NCBI GenBank assembly: GCA_963843595.1
Contig: CAWJLG010000018.1
Location: forward strand, 1-64,000
Length of the DNA stretch: 64,000 bases
Direction of reading: 5' to 3'
Source of the DNA: CAIWHR01 sp963843595
GTDB lineage: Bacteria > Pseudomonadota > Gammaproteobacteria > Burkholderiales > Casimicrobiaceae
How positions within the stretch are numbered: the stretch's first letter is position 1; each line of letters starts with the position of its first letter. Of the stretch, positions 58,879-64,000 are shown in pieces. Below the pieces are notes generated by a model. The model saw only the letters and a list, made by a program, of their open reading frames with translations. It had not been told where the DNA came from and made no database searches. The position numbers were made by a program, and so were the translations under genes.

Positions 58879-61368
58879 ATGAGACTTCGCACGTTGCTTG
58901 CATCCCTGACGTTTCTTGCCTTCGTGGCGCCGGGCATCTTCCCGATCGCCTTCGCGCAGTCGCCTGCCGCGCCCGCGGCGCCTGCCACGCAGCGGCTCCC
59001 CGCTGATCCCTGGCCGCGCGTCGTGGATCTCACGAACGGTCAGGTGCTGGTCTACCAGCCTCAGGTCAGCAAGTGGGAAGGCAACCGGATCGATTTCCGT
59101 TGCGCGCTCGCGATCAAGCCCGCGAACGCCAAGGAAGAGACGTTCGGCGTGATCTTCGCCAATGCGCGTACGCAGGTGGACAAGATCGCCCGCACCGTCG
59201 TCTTCGAGGACATGAAGGTCACCAAGAGCGATTTCCCGGCGTTGCCCGATCACGGTGCCGCCTATGTCGCGGAGCTGCAGAAGGAGTTCGCCACGAGCGT
59301 CAAGACGATCGCGCTGGATCGCCTCGAAGCGTCGCTGGCGCTCGCCGGCATCAAGCCGCCGACGGTGCCGGTGCAGAACAATCCGCCGCAGGTGATCGTC
59401 AGCTATTCGCCGGCGATCCTGGTGCCGATCGACGGTGCGCCCGTGTTGAAACCGGTGCCGTCGAATTCGCGGTTCCAGCGTGTCGTCAACACCCGCGCGC
59501 TGATCCTGCAGGGTGGCCTGGGGCAGAACTTCTACCTCCACGTCTACGACGGCTGGCTCGAATCGAGTTCGATCAACGGGCCCTGGGCGCAGTCACGCCG
59601 GCAGCCACTCGGCATGGACGACGTCGCCCAACAGCTTGCGAAGTCCGGCAGCGTCGACATGCTGGACGGCGGCCCGAAAGCCAATCCCAAGCCGTCGCTC
59701 GCGAATGGCGTGCCGACGATCTACACGTCGCAGGTTCCGACCGAGCTGATGGTGTTCAAGGGCCAGCCTGATTTCGTGCCGGTCGTCGGCACGCAACTGC
59801 TGTGGGCGTCGAACACGACGAGCGACGTGCTGATCGACACGACGAACAGCAATTACTACGTGCTGATGTCCGGGCGCTGGTTCCGGTCGACCAGCATCAA
59901 CGGCCCGTGGGCGTTCGTGGCCAGCGATGCGCTGCCGGCGGACTTCGCGAAGATCCCGCCGCATTCGCTCGCGGGTGCGGTTCTGCCGACGGTCGCCGGA
60001 ACGCCGCAGGCGCGGGAAGCCGTGATCGAAAGCTCGATCCCGCAGACGGCGACGGTGCCGCTCGCGAACGGACCGACGTTCACGCCGAGCTTCGACGGGC
60101 CGCCACAGTACGAGGCGATTTCCGGCACGCCGCTGAGTTACGTGGTCAACTCGTCGGAGCCGGTGATCCAGGTCGCCCCCGACTCGTACTATGCGGTCGT
60201 CGCCGGCGTCTGGTTCACCTCCGCCCGGCTGACGGGACCGTGGGCGATTGCAACGTCGGTGCCGTCCGTGATCTACACGATCCCGCCATCGTCGCCGATC
60301 TACTACGTGACGTATGTGCGGATCTACGAGACGACGCCGCAGTACGTCTACGTCGGCTACACGCCGGGTTATCTCGGCACCGTCGTGTCCCCGTACGGCA
60401 CCGTCGTCTACGGCACCGGTTACGCGTATACGCCGTGGGTCGGAAGCGTGTGGTACCCGCCGCCGTACACCTACGGCATCGCGGCCGCACCCGTCTACAA
60501 CCCATGGGTCGGTTACACGTATGGTTTCGCGCTGGGCCTCGCGACTGCCGCGTGGACCGAGCCGTATTGGGGTGGCGCGTATTACCACCCGGGTTACTGG
60601 GGCGCCTACCCCTGTTGTGCGTCGGCGAGCGCCAACGTCTACGGCCACTGGGGCAACGCGACGTATTCCGGCACCCGTTCGTGGTACGCCGGCGGCGGTG
60701 TCGCCGGATCGACGTTCTCCGGTTCGTACGCCACGGCGCGCGGGACGACGGGCAACATCGACGCGGGCCGGCAGTACAACGCGTGGACCGGCAATGCATC
60801 GCGCGGTTACGACCGGACGGTCAACACGGCAGCCGGCGGTTCCGGCAATGTCGCGCGCGGCAGCAACACCAACGTCTACACCGGCCAGCGTTCGACCGGC
60901 TCGAGCGTTTCCGGTACCGGCGCCGGCGGCAGCAGCTATCAGCGCTCGGGCGCGACCACCGCGGGTCCGCAAGGCTACGCGCACGCGGGCGAAGGCTCGA
61001 CCTACAACGCGAAGACCGGCAAGACCAACACCTGGGACTCCGCGAGCGTCGGCAACAACCACTATGCGGACGTGAACGGCAACGTCTACAAGAACACCGG
61101 CAGCGGGTGGCAGCAGCACTCGTCGAGCGGCTGGTCGGGCGCGTCCGGCGATACGTCCTGGGCGGATCGCGAGTCGCAGGCACGCAGCAGCGGAGGCGAT
61201 CGCTCTGGCGGCTTCTCGGGGGGCGCCGACCGCAGCTGGGGAGGCGGCGGTGGCGGTGCGTTTGGCGGTGGCGGTCGGTTTGGTGGCGGCTCCGGGGGCG
61301 GTTGGGGTGGTCGCTTCGGCGGCGGTGGCATGGGCGGCGGTGGTTTCCGCGGCGGCGGCCGGCGCTGA
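58879..61368 (+). CDS. Large secreted protein with three GPW repeats and Tyr/Gly-rich tail
   Basis: 829 residues with a signal peptide (LLASLTFLAFVAPGIFPIAF). The N-terminal half contains three similar segments: NFYLHVYDGWLESSSINGPW, NYYVLMSGRWFRSTSINGPW and SYYAVVAGVWFTSARLTGPW, about 120 residues apart. A Tyr/Pro-rich region (YVYVGYTPGYLGTVVSPYGT) follows, then a Ser/Thr/Gly-rich stretch and a final glycine-rich tail with many GGG runs. No catalytic family is recognised. The layout suggests a structural or surface-associated protein; the repeated segment may be a small binding or assembly unit. Confidence 0.8.
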   Translation: MRLRTLLASLTFLAFVAPGIFPIAFAQSPAAPAAPATQRLPADPWPRVVDLTNGQVLVYQPQVSKWEGNRIDFRCALAIKPANAKEETFGVIFANARTQVDKIARTVVFEDMKVTKSDFPALPDHGAAYVAELQKEFATSVKTIALDRLEASLALAGIKPPTVPVQNNPPQVIVSYSPAILVPIDGAPVLKPVPSNSRFQRVVNTRALILQGGLGQNFYLHVYDGWLESSSINGPWAQSRRQPLGMDDVAQQLAKSGSVDMLDGGPKANPKPSLANGVPTIYTSQVPTELMVFKGQPDFVPVVGTQLLWASNTTSDVLIDTTNSNYYVLMSGRWFRSTSINGPWAFVASDALPADFAKIPPHSLAGAVLPTVAGTPQAREAVIESSIPQTATVPLANGPTFTPSFDGPPQYEAISGTPLSYVVNSSEPVIQVAPDSYYAVVAGVWFTSARLTGPWAIATSVPSVIYTIPPSSPIYYVTYVRIYETTPQYVYVGYTPGYLGTVVSPYGTVVYGTGYAYTPWVGSVWYPPPYTYGIAAAPVYNPWVGYTYGFALGLATAAWTEPYWGGAYYHPGYWGAYPCCASASANVYGHWGNATYSGTRSWYAGGGVAGSTFSGSYATARGTTGNIDAGRQYNAWTGNASRGYDRTVNTAAGGSGNVARGSNTNVYTGQRSTGSSVSGTGAGGSSYQRSGATTAGPQGYAHAGEGSTYNAKTGKTNTWDSASVGNNHYADVNGNVYKNTGSGWQQHSSSGWSGASGDTSWADRESQARSSGGDRSGGFSGGADRSWGGGGGGAFGGGGRFGGGSGGGWGGRFGGGGMGGGGFRGGGRR

Positions 61369-61657
61369 TCGAGTCATCGTCGTTGCCGTGGCTGCCGTGG
61401 GCATGGGCGCGCCCGTTTTTCTCTTTCGCAACGACCTCGAGAAAGCGGAGCGACTGCCGTTCGCGCTTTCCGCGGCGGCGTCGTCGCTGTCGGTCGTCGT
61501 CGTCGTCGTCACGGAGATCGGCGCGAGAACCCGGACGATGAACTCCGACATCGCCGCGGCCCTCGTCGGCGCCGTGCTGCTGTCGGTCATGCTGTTTCCG
61601 ACGATCACCGGCATACTGCTGTCCAGGGTTCCTGCGCCAGCCCAGCGAAACGCCTGA
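61361..61657 (+). pseudogene. C-terminal fragment of a cation:proton antiporter
   Basis: The frame running just past the large secreted protein encodes VIVVAVAAVGMGAPVFLF, RNDLEKAERLPFALSAAASS, VTEIGARTRTMNSDIAAALV and LLSVMLFPTITGIL. This is the closing membrane region of KefB/Na-H-exchanger-type proteins; the preceding helices are absent and no start with a ribosome-binding site is visible. It is best read as a 3' remnant left by deletion, the neighbouring secreted-protein gene having been joined to it. Confidence 0.6.
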
Positions 61658-61738
61658 ACGGGTGTCGAACGCACAGGAACGTCGGCCCTGGTCCTTGGCG
61701 ACTACAATGCTGCACCCGCGCATGCCGGACCCTCCGCA

Positions 61739-64000
61739 ATGTCCAGAAGGAAGAAGTCCCACTCAAGCAAACGCTCGCCCGGGGCAGAACCGCCTGCACG
61801 CGCGCCGGCCCCAGGTCCTGCGCGGACGCAATCCACGGAAGCTCGCCCGCATGGCGTAAGGCCGTCCGGCAATGCCGGACGCCGCGCATGGATCGTCGGT
61901 GTCGCGGCGCTTGTGGTCGTCATTGCCGCGGGTGTCGCGTACTGGACGCAGCGCGACCATTCGCCGGCCGTGGTGGCGACGGTCCCGATTCCGGACGCCC
62001 GCTATGTCGGCGGCACCGAGTGCACGGGTTGCCACGCCAACGCGCAGGCGGCGTGGCACGGGTCGGACCACGACCTCGCGATGCAGGTGGCGGACGAAAG
62101 ATCGGTGCTCGGCGATTTCGCGAACGCGAAATTCGCCTATGCCGGGACCACGTCGACGTTCTCCCGCCGCGACGGCAAGTACTTCGTCAACACGGACGGG
62201 CCGGACGGCAAGCTCGCCGACTACGAGATCAAGTACACGTTCGGCGTGCGTCCGCTGCAGCAATATCTGATCGAATTTCCCGGCGGCCGCATGCAGGCAC
62301 TGTCCATCGCGTGGGATTCGCGTCCGAAGGAACAAGGGGGGCAGCGCTGGTTCCATCTGTACCCGGGGCAGAACATCAAGGCCGGCGATTGGTTGCACTG
62401 GACGTCCGCCGGCCAGAACTGGAATTTCACCTGCGCCGAGTGCCACTCGACCAACCTCCGGAAGAACTACGACGCGATCGCCGGAACGTTCAAGACGACG
62501 TGGTCCGAACTCGACGTGTCGTGCGAAGCGTGCCATGGTCCCGGCTCGAATCACGTCGCCTGGGCGAGGAAGCAGGGCGACTGGGAGGCGCTGGCCCCAA
62601 GCAAGGGTCTAGCGCTGGCGCTGGACGAGCGCAAGGGCGTGGCGTGGGTGCCGATCACCGAGACCGGCAATGCCAAACGGAGCGCGCCGAGAGTGGCCGC
62701 CCGCGAGATCGAAATGTGCGCGCGCTGCCATGGCCGCGCGAGCCGAATCTCCGATGACTACGTGCACGGCAAGCCGCCGCTCGACACGCACCGCCTCGCA
62801 CTGCTCGACGACGGTCTGTACTGGAACGACGGCCAGATGCGCGACGAGGTCTACAACTGGGGCTCGTTCGTGCAGAGCAGGATGTACGCGGCGGGGGTCA
62901 CCTGTTCGGATTGCCACGATCCCCATTCGCTCAAGGTCAGGGCGCCCGGCAATGGGGTGTGCGCGCAATGCCATCAGCCCGCGAAGTTCGACAGCACGGG
63001 GCATACGCATCATGCAACCGGTACGCCCGGCGCCGCATGCGTCGCCTGCCACATGCCGACGACGACCTACATGGTGGTCGATCCGCGTCACGATCATTCG
63101 ATGCGCATTCCCCGACCCGACCTCTCCGCGAAGCTGGGGGTGCCGAATGCCTGCAACGGCTGCCACACCAGACAGACCGCGCAGTGGGCGGCTGACGCGA
63201 TCGGAAAGTGGACGGGCAGGGCGCCGACGAGCTACCAGAACTTCGCGGAAGCGCTGCACGCGGGCTCCATCGGCGCGCCCGGTTCGCGCGGTGCGCTGCT
63301 CACGTTGATCGACGACAAGACGCAGCCGGCGCTGGTTCGCGCCAGTGCGATCCAACGGCTCGCCCACCTGCTCACGCCGACGACCTTCGATGCCGTGTCA
63401 CGCTCCTTGAACGATGTGGATTCCATCGTGCGACTGGCGGCCGTCGAAGCCCTTGCGAGCATCGAGCCCGCGGCGCGGCAGCGCTATCTTCCGCGCATGC
63501 TCGACGATCCGGTGCGGGCCGTGCGCATCGAGGCCGCGCGCGCGCTTGCGGGCGAGCCGGAGCGGCAATTGCCCGCGAGCCAGCGCGCCGCGTTCACCAA
63601 GGCGCTCGCAGAGTACGTGGCGGTGCAGACCTACAACGCCGACCGCCCCGAGGGACGCACAAGTCTCGGCAATCTGTACGCGCAACGCGGTGACGCTGCC
63701 GCCGCCATCGTCGAATACCGGAAGGCGTTCGAGATCGACCCGACCTTCGTCGCGGCATATGCGAATCTCGCCGACTTGTATCGCGCTCGCGGCGCCGACG
63801 GTGAAGCGATCGTGACGCTGCGTGACGGGCTTGCGCGTAATCCCCGCGCAGCGGTGCTGCACCACGCGCTGGGGCTGGCGCTCGTGCGCCAGAAGCAGAC
63901 CACCGAAGGGCTGAAAGAGTTGCGCACTGCCGTACAGCTTGCGCCGGAGAGCGCCCGGTTCGCCTACGTCTATGGCGTGGCGCTCAATGACGCAGGCCAG
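61739..64000 (+). CDS. Octaheme cytochrome c with HEAT and TPR repeats (partial)
   Basis: At least 754 residues; open at the window end. The ATG at 61739 is followed by a basic stretch and a membrane anchor (AWIVGVAALVVVIAAGVAYW). Eight CxxCH haem sites follow in order: CTGCH, CAECH, CEACH, CARCH, CSDCH, CAQCH, CVACH and CNGCH, between about residues 95 and 475. HEAT-like helices come next (RASAIQRLAHLLTPTTFDAV, RLAAVEALASIEPAARQRYL), then TPR repeats (GRTSLGNLYAQRGDAAAAIV, AAYANLADLYRARGADGEAI). This is a membrane-anchored periplasmic multihaem cytochrome of the cytochrome c554/NrfA-like superfamily, probably an electron-transfer or reductase protein. Its substrate cannot be told. Confidence 0.9.
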   Translation, partial: MSRRKKSHSSKRSPGAEPPARAPAPGPARTQSTEARPHGVRPSGNAGRRAWIVGVAALVVVIAAGVAYWTQRDHSPAVVATVPIPDARYVGGTECTGCHANAQAAWHGSDHDLAMQVADERSVLGDFANAKFAYAGTTSTFSRRDGKYFVNTDGPDGKLADYEIKYTFGVRPLQQYLIEFPGGRMQALSIAWDSRPKEQGGQRWFHLYPGQNIKAGDWLHWTSAGQNWNFTCAECHSTNLRKNYDAIAGTFKTTWSELDVSCEACHGPGSNHVAWARKQGDWEALAPSKGLALALDERKGVAWVPITETGNAKRSAPRVAAREIEMCARCHGRASRISDDYVHGKPPLDTHRLALLDDGLYWNDGQMRDEVYNWGSFVQSRMYAAGVTCSDCHDPHSLKVRAPGNGVCAQCHQPAKFDSTGHTHHATGTPGAACVACHMPTTTYMVVDPRHDHSMRIPRPDLSAKLGVPNACNGCHTRQTAQWAADAIGKWTGRAPTSYQNFAEALHAGSIGAPGSRGALLTLIDDKTQPALVRASAIQRLAHLLTPTTFDAVSRSLNDVDSIVRLAAVEALASIEPAARQRYLPRMLDDPVRAVRIEAARALAGEPERQLPASQRAAFTKALAEYVAVQTYNADRPEGRTSLGNLYAQRGDAAAAIVEYRKAFEIDPTFVAAYANLADLYRARGADGEAIVTLRDGLARNPRAAVLHHALGLALVRQKQTTEGLKELRTAVQLAPESARFAYVYGVALNDAGQ

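Noticed and set aside
59593..61674. 693-codon minus-strand frame opposite the secreted protein
   Set aside because: It is a low-complexity antisense frame; the plus strand has a signal peptide and internal repeats.

Overview
The window is GC-rich, densely packed DNA that looks like a betaproteobacterial chromosome (Burkholderiales or Rhodocyclales type). The pointers are the codon bias, the DUF1415, TTC38-like TPR, DUF2955-HlyD-NodT efflux and PAS hybrid-kinase families, and a small MNRYELxSPRAAFG-type exported protein. The assignment is inference from family content; there is no rRNA, tRNA or phylogenetic marker here.

Layout. 0-5.8 kb: a minus-strand response regulator plus PAS-rich hybrid histidine kinase, then a small acidic protein and a membrane protein. 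5.9-7 kb: two overlapping minus-strand genes, one a DUF1127 protein. 7.7-12.5 kb: a tightly coupled operon of OmpR-type regulator, periplasmic substrate-binding lipoprotein without any ABC permease or ATPase, and a 1024-aa transmembrane hybrid kinase. This is the most interesting signalling unit. 12.9-16 kb: small exported protein, FAD oxidase and TTC38-like TPR protein. 16.3-19 kb: an accessory patch with a decayed beta-helix gene, an IS1111-type IS110 element with 13-bp subterminal inverted repeats, and a MITE-like 136-bp element. 19.4-25 kb: a second FAD oxidase, a DUF885 peptidase-like protein and an AraC regulator. 25.2-32.5 kb: a coupled run of patatin lipoprotein, NodT outer-membrane factor, HlyD adaptor, DUF2955 permease and SulP transporter. 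32.6-40 kb: potassium channel, Spy-like chaperone, thiM-thiE, DUF1415, a dimeric-barrel protein, a cupin, a second TTC38-like protein and a CAP-domain protein. 40.6-44.1 kb: Crp/Fnr regulator, REC-PAS protein and hybrid kinase, all minus strand. 45-49 kb: HTH protein, Sel1 protein, outer-membrane protein and MFS carrier. 49-58 kb: radical-SAM sulfatase maturase, kinase, FixJ-type regulator, lone receiver, arylsulfatase, outer-membrane protein and HAD phosphatase; a sulfatase-centred locus with its own two-component control and a repeated palindromic operator. 58-64 kb: relics, a glycine-zipper protein, a large Trp/Gly-rich secreted protein and an octaheme cytochrome c cut by the window end.

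Two features cut across the window. First, a TGTTTC-N3-TGTWTC direct repeat occurs next to both paralogous PAS-kinase loci (four copies). Second, about fourteen otherwise well-conserved genes are broken by single-base indels, many in short homopolymers. Restoring one base gives back the family sequence each time, so these look more like sequence errors than decay. They are annotated as single genes, and are kept separate from true relics that have in-frame stops or deletions.
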